Origin: Clostridium sp.
Lineage (GTDB): Bacteria; Bacillota; Clostridia; Clostridiales; Clostridiaceae
Assembly (NCBI GenBank): GCA_018372555.1
Contig: JAHAIU010000077.1
Coordinates: 1-12,273 of the forward strand
Length of the DNA stretch: 12,273 nt
Direction: 5' to 3'
Shown: positions 6,497-12,273 of the stretch, piece after piece
Layout of the letters: each line of letters begins with the position of its first letter
How positions within the stretch are numbered: position 1 is the first letter of the stretch
Notes under the pieces: model-generated
Told to the model about the DNA's origin: nothing
The model's database searches: none
Seen by the model: only the letters and a program-made list of their open reading frames with translations
Made by a program: the position numbers and the translations under genes

Positions 6497-7408
6497 ATGA
6501 TTACTGCTCAATCAGTTAAAGAATTAAGAGAAAAAACTGGCGCAGGTATGATGGACTGCAAGAAGGCCTTAACAGAAGCTCAAGGAGATATGGAAAAGGC
6601 TATTGAAATATTAAGAGAAAAGGGATTAGCTGCTGCAGCTAAAAAAGCTGGAAGAATTGCTGCTGAAGGTATCGTAAAAACTTACATATCTGAAGATTGC
6701 AAATCAGCTGGAATAGTTGAATTAAACTGTGAAACTGACTTCGTTGCTGCTAATGAAGAGTTCGTAAGCTTTGCTGCAAGATTAGCAGAAATGGCTTCAA
6801 CTACAACTTCAACTACTGTTGAAGAATTCGTAGCTGAAAAATTTGATGCTGAAAGCACTGTTCAAGAAGCTTTAACAGCTTTAATAGCTAAGCTTGGAGA
6901 AAACATGACAGTAAGAAGATTTGAAAAATTCAATGTTGCTGAAGGTGTAGTAGAAAGCTATATCCACGGTGGCGGAAGAATAGGTGTTGTTGTAGAACTA
7001 GGATGTGCTTCAGACAACAAAGAAGTTTTAAAGGCTGTTGCTAAGGATGTATGTATGCAAGTTGCTGCTGCAAATCCAAGCTTCTTAAGCAGAGATTTTG
7101 TTGATCAAGAATCATTAGAAAAAGAAAAAGAAATCTATAGAGTTCAAGCTTTAAATGAAGGAAAACCAGAAAACATAGTTGAAAAAATGGTAATGGGAAG
7201 AATTCAAAAGTACTACAAAGAAGTATGTCTTTTAGATCAAGCTTGGGTTAAAGATGGAGATAAGAGCATAAGCAAATACCTTCAAGAAAAATCAAAGGAA
7301 GTTGGTTCTCCAATAACTGTTAATAAGTATGTAAGATTCGAAAGAGGAGAAGGTATCGAAAAGGCTGAAGATAACTTCGCTGAAGAAGTAGCTAAGATGA
7401 GTAAGTAA
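6497..7408 (+). CDS. tsf: Elongation factor Ts
   Basis: 303 residues, the usual long form. EF-Ts is the guanine nucleotide exchange factor that regenerates EF-Tu-GTP in the cytoplasm. The N-terminal UBA-like module and signature are clear: VKELREKTGAGMMDCKKAL (7-25) and EKGLAAAAKKAGRIAAEG (41-58). TDFVAANEEF (80-89), which contacts the EF-Tu nucleotide site, is intact. The dimerisation/coiled-coil part follows, with the second signature-like SYIHGGGRIGVVVEL near 152-166. A Ser/Thr-rich linker (MASTTTSTTVEEF) is encoded by two copies of CTTCAACTAC. AGGAGG (6482-6487) is 9 bases upstream. Codon use resembles rpsB. An intrinsic terminator follows within a few bases, so most transcripts probably end here. 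Confidence 0.99.
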   Translation: MITAQSVKELREKTGAGMMDCKKALTEAQGDMEKAIEILREKGLAAAAKKAGRIAAEGIVKTYISEDCKSAGIVELNCETDFVAANEEFVSFAARLAEMASTTTSTTVEEFVAEKFDAESTVQEALTALIAKLGENMTVRRFEKFNVAEGVVESYIHGGGRIGVVVELGCASDNKEVLKAVAKDVCMQVAAANPSFLSRDFVDQESLEKEKEIYRVQALNEGKPENIVEKMVMGRIQKYYKEVCLLDQAWVKDGDKSISKYLQEKSKEVGSPITVNKYVRFERGEGIEKAEDNFAEEVAKMSK

Positions 7409-7411
7409 TAC

Positions 7412-7442
7412 AAAGGAGAACACAACTGTGTTCTCTTTTTTT
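7412..7442 (+). terminator. Intrinsic terminator after tsf
   Basis: GAGAACACA (7416-7424) pairs with TGTGTTCTC (7427-7435), extended by an outer G-U and A-U pairs, and is followed by a seven-T run (7436-7442). It lies directly between tsf and pyrH. No clear promoter is visible in the 36 bases before pyrH, so pyrH may depend on readthrough. Confidence 0.9.
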
Positions 7443-7478
7443 AGAAATCTACTTTATAAAAGTATGGAGGTACTAAGA

Positions 7479-8195
7479 ATGGAAAATAGTAAATATAAAA
7501 GAGTTATTCTTAAAGTTTCAGGAGAAGCTTTAGCAGGGGAAAAAGGTATTGGTTTTGATTTTGATTTTATAAAAAGAATTACACTTGAAGTTAAAGATTT
7601 AGTGAATATGGGAATAGAAGTTGGCCTAGTAGTTGGTGGAGGAAATATTTGGAGAGGTAGAAGCGGAGAAGGTATGGATAGATCTCAAGCTGACCATATG
7701 GGAATGCTTGCAACATGTATTAACGCTTTAGCACTTCAAGATTCTCTTGAACAAAATGGAGTAATGACAAGAGTTCAAACTGCTATTGAAATGAAAGAAA
7801 TAGCAGAACCATTTATTAGAAGAAGAGCTGTTAGACATCTTGAAAAAGGAAGAGTAGTAATATTTGCTGCTGGAACAGGAAACCCATACTTCTCAACTGA
7901 TACAACTGCTGCTTTAAGAGCTGCCGAAATAGAAGCAGACGTAATTTTACTAGCTAAAAAAGTAGATGGTGTTTATGATAAAGATCCTCATAAGTATGAT
8001 GATGCAAAGAAATATGATATACTTACTTATATACAAGTATTAGAGCAAGGATTACAAGTAATGGATTCTACTGCAACATCTTTATGTATGGATAATAATA
8101 TTCCAATCTTAGTATTTGGTTTAGAAGAAGGAGGAAATATCAAAAGAGCTATTTCTGGTGAAAAAATTGGTACATTAGTTACTTCAAAAAAATAG
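7479..8195 (+). CDS. pyrH: Uridylate kinase (UMP kinase)
   Basis: 238 residues, the standard length. It phosphorylates UMP to UDP with ATP, is hexameric and UTP-inhibited in bacteria, and belongs to the amino-acid kinase fold. Motifs are KVSGEAL (12-18), the glycine-rich GGGNIWRG (53-60), D72 in ADHMGMLAT, and GTGNPYFSTDTTAALRAAE, followed by LLAKKVDGVYDKDP. I chose ATG 7479 because GGAGG (7466-7470) is 8 bases upstream and MENSKYKRVILK fits the family. The frame opens earlier at a GTG (7428), but that would lie inside the terminator stem, and the ATG at 7464 lacks a ribosome site. The TAG stop overlaps the AGGAGG of frr, so the two are co-transcribed. Confidence 0.98.
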   Translation: MENSKYKRVILKVSGEALAGEKGIGFDFDFIKRITLEVKDLVNMGIEVGLVVGGGNIWRGRSGEGMDRSQADHMGMLATCINALALQDSLEQNGVMTRVQTAIEMKEIAEPFIRRRAVRHLEKGRVVIFAAGTGNPYFSTDTTAALRAAEIEADVILLAKKVDGVYDKDPHKYDDAKKYDILTYIQVLEQGLQVMDSTATSLCMDNNIPILVFGLEEGGNIKRAISGEKIGTLVTSKK

Positions 8196-8204
8196 GAGGT
8201 TATT

Positions 8205-8762
8205 ATGATAAAGGATATTATTCAAAAAGCTGACGAAAAAATGAACAAAACTATTTCTGTATTAAAATCAGATTTATCTACATTAAGAGCAGGTAGAGCT
8301 AACCCTACTATGCTTGATAGAATTAAAGTAGATTACTATGGAAGTCCATGTCCATTAAGTCAAGTAGCTAATATTTCAGCTCCAGAACCAAGAGTATTAG
8401 TTATAGCTCCTTGGGAAAAGAGCTTAATGAAAGAAATAGAAAAGGCTATTTTAACTTCAGATTTAGGAATTAACCCTTCAAATGATGGAAGTGTAATTAG
8501 ATTAGTAGTTCCAGAATTAACTGAAGAAACTAGAAAGAACTTAGTTAAGGTAGTTAAGAAAACTGGAGAAGAAGCTAAAGTTGCATTAAGATCTATTAGA
8601 AGAGACGCAAATGATAAGGTTAAGGCTCTAAAGAAAGATGGAGAAATAACTGAAGACGAACAAAAAAATGCTGAGGACAAAGTTCAAAAAATAATAGATA
8701 GTGCTTCTAAGGAAGTTGATACTATAGTTGCGGCAAAAGAAAAAGAGATTATGTCAATTTAA
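8205..8762 (+). CDS. frr: Ribosome recycling factor
   Basis: 185 residues, exactly the family norm. Together with EF-G it splits post-termination ribosomes. The long three-helix bundle is represented by the N-terminal DIIQKADEKMNKTISVLKSD and the C-terminal KVALRSIRRDANDKVKALKK...EDEQKNAEDKVQKIID segment. The compact beta domain lies between (VDYYGSPCPLSQVANISAPEPR, VIAPWEKSL, NPSNDGSVIRLVVPELTEETRK). TLRAGRANP (27-35) is the classic N-terminal motif. AGGAGG (8194-8199) overlaps the pyrH stop, with 5 bases to the ATG. The TAA stop is built into the first bases of the following terminator stem. Confidence 0.99.
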   Translation: MIKDIIQKADEKMNKTISVLKSDLSTLRAGRANPTMLDRIKVDYYGSPCPLSQVANISAPEPRVLVIAPWEKSLMKEIEKAILTSDLGINPSNDGSVIRLVVPELTEETRKNLVKVVKKTGEEAKVALRSIRRDANDKVKALKKDGEITEDEQKNAEDKVQKIIDSASKEVDTIVAAKEKEIMSI

Positions 8763-8785
8763 AACCTGCAATATGCAGGTTTTTT
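8761..8785 (+). terminator. Intrinsic terminator after frr
   Basis: AACCTGCA (8763-8770) pairs with TGCAGGTT (8774-8781) around a three-base loop, can extend by A-U pairs, and ends in six T residues (8780-8785). It overlaps the frr stop codon. uppS begins 30 bases later without a visible promoter, so termination may be partial. Confidence 0.88.
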
Positions 8786-8815
8786 CCATACAAAATTGTG
8801 GAGGGAACATAGAAT

Positions 8816-9577
8816 ATGTTAGATATTTTTAAAACTAACAAAGATAAAAAGAAAAGAGAAGAATTAGTTTTAGATAAAGATAATATGCCAAGACACATAG
8901 CTATTATTATGGATGGTAATGGAAGATGGGCTAAGCAAAGAAAATTACCCAGAACTATGGGGCATAAGGCTGGAGTTGAAACTATTAGAAGAGTAATTAA
9001 GGAAACTCATATTTTAGGTATAAAGTATTTAACTCTTTATGCTTTTTCAACTGAAAATTGGAAAAGACCTAAAGATGAAGTGTCAGCTTTAATGAGATTA
9101 TTAGTAGAATATTTAAGAAGTGAGCTTCAAGAATTAAATAAAAATAGTGTAGTTATTAAAATATTAGGTGATATTAATATGTTACCTAAAGATGCACAAA
9201 ATGAAGTTAAAGAGGCTATAGAATTAACTAAAAACAATACTGGAGTTGTCTTAAATATTGCTTTTAATTATGGTGGTAGAGATGAAATAATTAGAGCAGT
9301 AAAGCTTGTATCAAATGATGTGAAAAGTGGAAAGCTAAATATTGAAGATATTGATGAAAAAGCTTTAGAAAAATACTTATATACTAATGGGACACCAGAT
9401 CCAGATTTAATTATAAGACCTTCTGGAGAACAAAGGATAAGTAATTTTCTTTTATGGCAATGTGCATATTCAGAATTCTGGTATTCTAATGTATGCTGGC
9501 CTGATTTTAAGGAAGAACACTTACATGAAGCCATATATGACTATCAGCATAGAGATAGAAGATATGGTGGAGTTTAG
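8816..9577 (+). CDS. uppS: Isoprenyl transferase, probable undecaprenyl diphosphate synthase
   Basis: 253 residues, typical of the cis-prenyltransferase family. It extends farnesyl diphosphate with isopentenyl diphosphate to the C55 carrier used for peptidoglycan and wall polymers, acting at the membrane surface. HIAIIMDGNGRWAK (27-40) holds the catalytic Asp33 (E. coli D26). Later come TLYAFSTENWKRP, FNYGGRDEI, and DPDLIIRPSGEQRISNFLLW with R201, R207 and S209 and then E220, equivalent to E. coli R194, R200, S202 and E213. A lysine-rich N-terminal tail of about 20 residues precedes the core. The ribosome site GGAGGG ends about 11 bases from the ATG, slightly long. cdsA starts 13 bases after the stop. 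Exact chain length cannot be told from sequence. Confidence 0.96.
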   Translation: MLDIFKTNKDKKKREELVLDKDNMPRHIAIIMDGNGRWAKQRKLPRTMGHKAGVETIRRVIKETHILGIKYLTLYAFSTENWKRPKDEVSALMRLLVEYLRSELQELNKNSVVIKILGDINMLPKDAQNEVKEAIELTKNNTGVVLNIAFNYGGRDEIIRAVKLVSNDVKSGKLNIEDIDEKALEKYLYTNGTPDPDLIIRPSGEQRISNFLLWQCAYSEFWYSNVCWPDFKEEHLHEAIYDYQHRDRRYGGV

Positions 9578-9590
9578 TTGAGGTGAAGAA

Positions 9591-10385
9591 ATGAAATTAA
9601 ATAATAGATATATTGGAGCAGCAATTATAGCACCTTTTATTCTCTTTATATTTTTAGGAGGAATATGGCTAAAAGGTTTTGCTATTGTTCTATCAGTTTT
9701 AGGTTTATATGAATTTTATAATGCCTTAAGAGAAAAGAAATTTAATCCAATACCTATAGTTGGGTATATACTTATTGCAGCTTTTTATGCTACAAATAAT
9801 AACTTTGAATATTTAATGTATATAGTTGTTTTAGCAGCTATAGCATTATTAATGATTCCAATAATAAACTTAAAATATACATTTATTGATGCCGCTATTA
9901 CTCTTTTAGGATTTTTATATGTAGGGATATTATTTGGATTTATGCCTCTTATAAGTAATAAAGAAGGCGGACAATATTTAATATGGTTAATATTCTTAGG
10001 GTCTTGGATATGTGATACAACAGCATATTATTCTGGAAAATACCTTGGCAAAAAGAAACTTTGTCCAAAAGTTAGTCCTAAGAAAACTATAGCAGGAGCT
10101 GTAGGAGGATTTTTAGGTAGTACTATAGGATGTGGAATATATGGAATAATAGTTTCATCCTATGTACCACATGTAGAGGTAATTCATTTCTTTTTAATAG
10201 GAGCTCTTTGCGGAATAATGGGCCAATTTGGAGATTTAGTAGCTTCTTCTATAAAAAGATATGTTGGTATTAAAGATTATAGTAACTTAATACCTGGACA
10301 TGGTGGAATTTTAGATAGATTTGATTCTATATTATTTAATTCTGCAGTTGTATTTTATTATTTAACATTTATAGTAAGAATTTAA
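9591..10385 (+). CDS. cdsA: Phosphatidate cytidylyltransferase (CDP-diglyceride synthase)
   Basis: 264 residues, integral membrane. It makes CDP-diacylglycerol from phosphatidate and CTP, the branch point for phosphatidylglycerol, cardiolipin and phosphatidylserine/ethanolamine. Several hydrophobic segments are evident (near 9-40, 55-72, 74-90, 97-120, 125-145, 170-190, 197-215, 245-263). The C-terminal family signature is complete: S219/S220, K222-R223, K228-D229, P235-G-H237-G-G and D242-R243-F-D245. WLIFLGSWICDTTAYYSGKYLGKKKLCPKVSPKKT, a conserved cytosolic loop region, is present around 128-163. GAGGTGA upstream gives the start 7 bases on. It forms a short unit with uppS; a terminator follows. 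Confidence 0.97.
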   Translation: MKLNNRYIGAAIIAPFILFIFLGGIWLKGFAIVLSVLGLYEFYNALREKKFNPIPIVGYILIAAFYATNNNFEYLMYIVVLAAIALLMIPIINLKYTFIDAAITLLGFLYVGILFGFMPLISNKEGGQYLIWLIFLGSWICDTTAYYSGKYLGKKKLCPKVSPKKTIAGAVGGFLGSTIGCGIYGIIVSSYVPHVEVIHFFLIGALCGIMGQFGDLVASSIKRYVGIKDYSNLIPGHGGILDRFDSILFNSAVVFYYLTFIVRI

Positions 10386-10401
10386 TATATGTAAACTAAT
10401 T

Positions 10402-10428
10402 AAAGTAGGGATAAGCCCTGCTTTTTTT
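10402..10428 (+). terminator. Intrinsic terminator after cdsA
   Basis: AAAGTAGGG (10402-10410) pairs with CCCTGCTTT (10416-10424; one G-U) around ATAAG and runs into seven T residues (10422-10428). It ends the uppS-cdsA unit. Confidence 0.9.
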
Positions 10429-10434
10429 ATTTTC

Positions 10435-10497
10435 ACTCCTTATCAGGTATTTAATAATAAAAAAGATAATATAATCTAACATAAAACAATAAGGAGT
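10435..10497 (+). promoter_or_regulatory. Long-range inverted repeat covering the SD of the AI-2E gene, with a TATAAT box between the arms
   Basis: ACTCCTTAT (10435-10443) is the exact reverse complement of ATAAGGAGT (10489-10497), which contains the AAGGAG ribosome site. TATAAT (10470-10475) lies between the arms; no good -35 is seen (GTATTT at 17 bases). A transcript starting near 10482 would lack the left arm, whereas readthrough from cdsA would carry both arms and could hide the ribosome site. Confidence 0.5.
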
Positions 10498-10503
10498 AGG
10501 AAA

Positions 10504-11460
10504 ATGAAATTATATAATACATATAGTAAGGTAATAAATTTAGTGATTTTATTTATTATTGTTTCAGCAATTGCTATACTTATTAATAAATATTTTAAAC
10601 CATTTTTTATTATAATTATTTTTACATTACTAACTCAACCTATATGTAGAGCTTTTAATAAGATGAATATTTCTAGAAGAATATCAGCAGTATTAAGTAT
10701 ATTTATATTTAACGGTATATTATTTATAATAATCTTTTATTTTGGTAATAGAATTATAAATTTTATTCATATGATTTACAACCATAATATCCAAGATTTT
10801 TTAGAGATATTTAATAGTATAAAATCATTTCTAAATTTAGATATAGATAAAATAATAAGAAGCTTAAGTGGTTTTTTTGATAGTAAATTTATAATGCAAG
10901 GAGCAATATTAACAGGAGATGGAATAGTATCATACTTTTTAGCGAATATTATTAGTTATTTTATACTAGTAGATAAAAATGAAATAATTAATTTTTTTAT
11001 GAAGCTATTTCCAAAAGAATTTACTAAGGGATTTTTTAAGAAATTATTAAATTTAAAAGAAGTATTTAAGATAGAAGTTAGGTTAATATTACTAAGTGGA
11101 ATCATTGTAACCCTAGGATTTAGAGTGCTTCAAATAGATAATAGTCTATTTCTTGGTTCTATTAGTGCAATTTTAGATATACTTCCTTTTGTAGGAACAA
11201 CAATTGTTTTTATACCGATAATAATATACAATATTGTAATGAAGAGATATTTATTAGTATTTGGATTAGTTTTATTATACTGTTTAGAAAAGATTATAAG
11301 AGAAATACTAGAAGCAAAATTTTTAAGTAGTAGACTTGAAATTCATCCTTTAGTAGTAATATTATCTATTTATATAGGGGTTAATATGTTTGGATTAATT
11401 GGAATAATTGCAGGTCCAATTTATAGTATAATAGCAAAAGATGTAATTTATAGCAGTTAA
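10504..11460 (+). CDS. AI-2E/PerM family membrane protein (YtvI-like), substrate unknown
   Basis: 318 residues, somewhat short for a family that is often 340-370. The hydrophobic profile gives segments near 10-27, 33-47, 60-80, 140-156, 192-208, 214-260 (re-entrant or double) and 282-310, with a soluble loop at about 81-138. The conserved C-terminal block LDILPFVGT (224-232), the KIIREILEAKF helix, LEIHPLVVIL and GLIGIIAGP place it in the AI-2E transporter/PerM family (formerly UPF0118). Members include the sporulation membrane protein YtvI and Na+/H+-antiport-like proteins; autoinducer export is shown for few. AAGGAGT is 7 bases before the ATG. It follows a terminator and probably has its own weak promoter; dxr starts 14 bases after its stop, so the two may be co-transcribed. 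The gene is even more AT-rich than its neighbours. Confidence 0.88.
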   Translation: MKLYNTYSKVINLVILFIIVSAIAILINKYFKPFFIIIIFTLLTQPICRAFNKMNISRRISAVLSIFIFNGILFIIIFYFGNRIINFIHMIYNHNIQDFLEIFNSIKSFLNLDIDKIIRSLSGFFDSKFIMQGAILTGDGIVSYFLANIISYFILVDKNEIINFFMKLFPKEFTKGFFKKLLNLKEVFKIEVRLILLSGIIVTLGFRVLQIDNSLFLGSISAILDILPFVGTTIVFIPIIIYNIVMKRYLLVFGLVLLYCLEKIIREILEAKFLSSRLEIHPLVVILSIYIGVNMFGLIGIIAGPIYSIIAKDVIYSS

Positions 11461-11474
11461 GCTAGGAGGTAAAG

Positions 11475-12273
11475 ATGAAGAATATTTCAATTTTAGGAGC
11501 AACAGGATCAATAGGTACACAAACCTTAGATGTAATTAGAAAGTCAAATGGGGAAATAAATTTAATAGGTATTAGTGCTAATTCATCTGTAAACAAAATA
11601 ATAGAGATAATCAAAGAATTTAAACCTAAATATGTTGCTATGATGGATGAAGAAAGTGCTAAGTCTGTAGAAAGATTTTGTATAGAAAATAGTATAGATA
11701 TAGTTGTATATAAAGGGATAGAAGGACTAGAAGCTATAGCATCATTAGAAGAAATAGACATGGTTGTAACTTCTGTTGTAGGTATGATAGGCCTAAGACC
11801 AACTATTAAAGCTATAGAAGCAGGGAAGGATATTGCTTTAGCTAATAAAGAAACATTAGTAGTAGCTGGTGAGCTTGTAATGAAAAAAGCTAAGGAAATG
11901 GGTGTAGATATTTTACCTGTTGATTCAGAACATAGTGCAATATTTCAAGCTTTAAATGGGTATAATGAAAAAGATGTTAAGAAAATTATACTAACTGCAT
12001 CAGGTGGACCATTTAGGGGGAAGGATATAGACTTCTTAAAAAAGGTTACAGTTGAGGATGCCTTAAAACATCCTAAATGGAATATGGGCCAAAAAATTTC
12101 TATAGATTCAGCTACCTTAATGAATAAAGGATTAGAAGTAATAGAGGCACATTTCTTATTTAATTGTCCTTATGATAATATTCAAGTAGTAGTTCATCCT
12201 CAAAGTATAATACACTCAATGGTTGAGTATAATGATGCAAGTGTAATAGCACAACTAGGTACTACTGATATGA
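11475..12273 (+). CDS. dxr: 1-deoxy-D-xylulose 5-phosphate reductoisomerase, 3'-partial
   Basis: 266 complete codons of about 385; the gene runs off the window. It converts DXP to methylerythritol phosphate with NADPH and a divalent metal, the committed step of the MEP isoprenoid pathway. The NADPH-binding GATGSIG (8-14) is intact, as are ANKETLV (123-129 region), the metal ligands D150, S151 and E152 in PVDSEHSAIFQ (same numbering as E. coli D150/E152), TASGGPFR, HPKWNMG and NKGLEVIEA with K218, E221 and E224. The frame ends in QLGTTDM, which is typical. AGGAGG (11464-11469) lies 5 bases before the ATG. No promoter is seen in the 14-base gap, so it is likely transcribed with the AI-2E gene. 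It supplies IPP for UppS upstream. Confidence 0.97.
   Translation, partial: MKNISILGATGSIGTQTLDVIRKSNGEINLIGISANSSVNKIIEIIKEFKPKYVAMMDEESAKSVERFCIENSIDIVVYKGIEGLEAIASLEEIDMVVTSVVGMIGLRPTIKAIEAGKDIALANKETLVVAGELVMKKAKEMGVDILPVDSEHSAIFQALNGYNEKDVKKIILTASGGPFRGKDIDFLKKVTVEDALKHPKWNMGQKISIDSATLMNKGLEVIEAHFLFNCPYDNIQVVVHPQSIIHSMVEYNDASVIAQLGTTDM

Noticed and set aside
6795..6816. Direct repeat CTTCAACTAC x2 in tsf
   Set aside because: It encodes a Ser/Thr-rich linker; low-complexity coding repeat, not a mobile or regulatory element.
7428..7478. pyrH starting at GTG 7428 or ATG 7464
   Set aside because: The first lies inside the tsf terminator stem; the second has no SD. ATG 7479 has GGAGG at 8 bases and gives the family length.
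8786..8804. Small hairpin (CCATA with TGTGG) over the uppS ribosome site
   Set aside because: Only five pairs with one G-U; likely too weak to matter.
1..12273. CRISPR arrays, tRNA/rRNA genes, IS elements, phage or toxin-antitoxin genes
   Set aside because: No spaced direct repeats, cloverleaf-like segments, terminal inverted repeats with transposase, or such coding frames were seen.

Overview
This window reads as a chromosomal housekeeping region of a low-GC Gram-positive anaerobe, most likely a Clostridium (sensu stricto). The reasons are the very AT-rich sequence, strong AGGAGG ribosome sites, AT-ended codons (AGA for Arg, TTA for Leu), a CodY orthologue, and the Firmicute-type order rpsB-tsf-pyrH-frr-uppS-cdsA-dxr. 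All genes are on the + strand. I see no insertion sequence, phage gene, CRISPR array, tRNA or rRNA. No gene-free stretch exceeds about 220 bases.

Region 1 (1-4513) handles DNA. It holds the C-terminal 445 residues of a ComM/YifB AAA+ ATPase (5' end outside the window), dprA overlapping it by ATGA, and topA (DNA topoisomerase I). The junction before topA is unusual: a hairpin lies between a strong Shine-Dalgarno (SD) sequence and the start codon.

Region 2 (4514-5532) is codY, with its own probable promoter, a near-consensus CodY operator (14/15) in the leader, and an intrinsic terminator. In B. subtilis the codY gene is followed by the large fla/che operon before rpsB; here rpsB follows codY directly.

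Region 3 (5575-10428) is the growth cluster: ribosomal protein S2 and EF-Ts (translation elongation), UMP kinase (pyrimidine nucleotides), ribosome recycling factor, undecaprenyl diphosphate synthase (lipid carrier for wall synthesis) and CDP-diglyceride synthase (phospholipids). A strong extended -10 promoter and a structured leader precede rpsB. Hairpins or terminators divide the cluster into rpsB / tsf / pyrH-frr / uppS-cdsA, so partial readthrough probably sets relative dosage.

Region 4 (10429-12273) has an AI-2E/PerM-family membrane protein gene between cdsA and dxr. A terminator precedes it and dxr follows 14 bases later. The first 266 codons of dxr (DXP reductoisomerase, isoprenoid precursor synthesis, which feeds UppS) run off the window.

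I did not find a wholly new gene system; the coding content is conventional. The items worth a second look are non-coding or regulatory: the hairpin-bridged topA ribosome site, the CodY operator together with a divergent CodY effector pocket, the rpsB leader with its repeated 9-mer, and an inverted repeat that could hide the ribosome site of the AI-2E gene only on readthrough mRNA.
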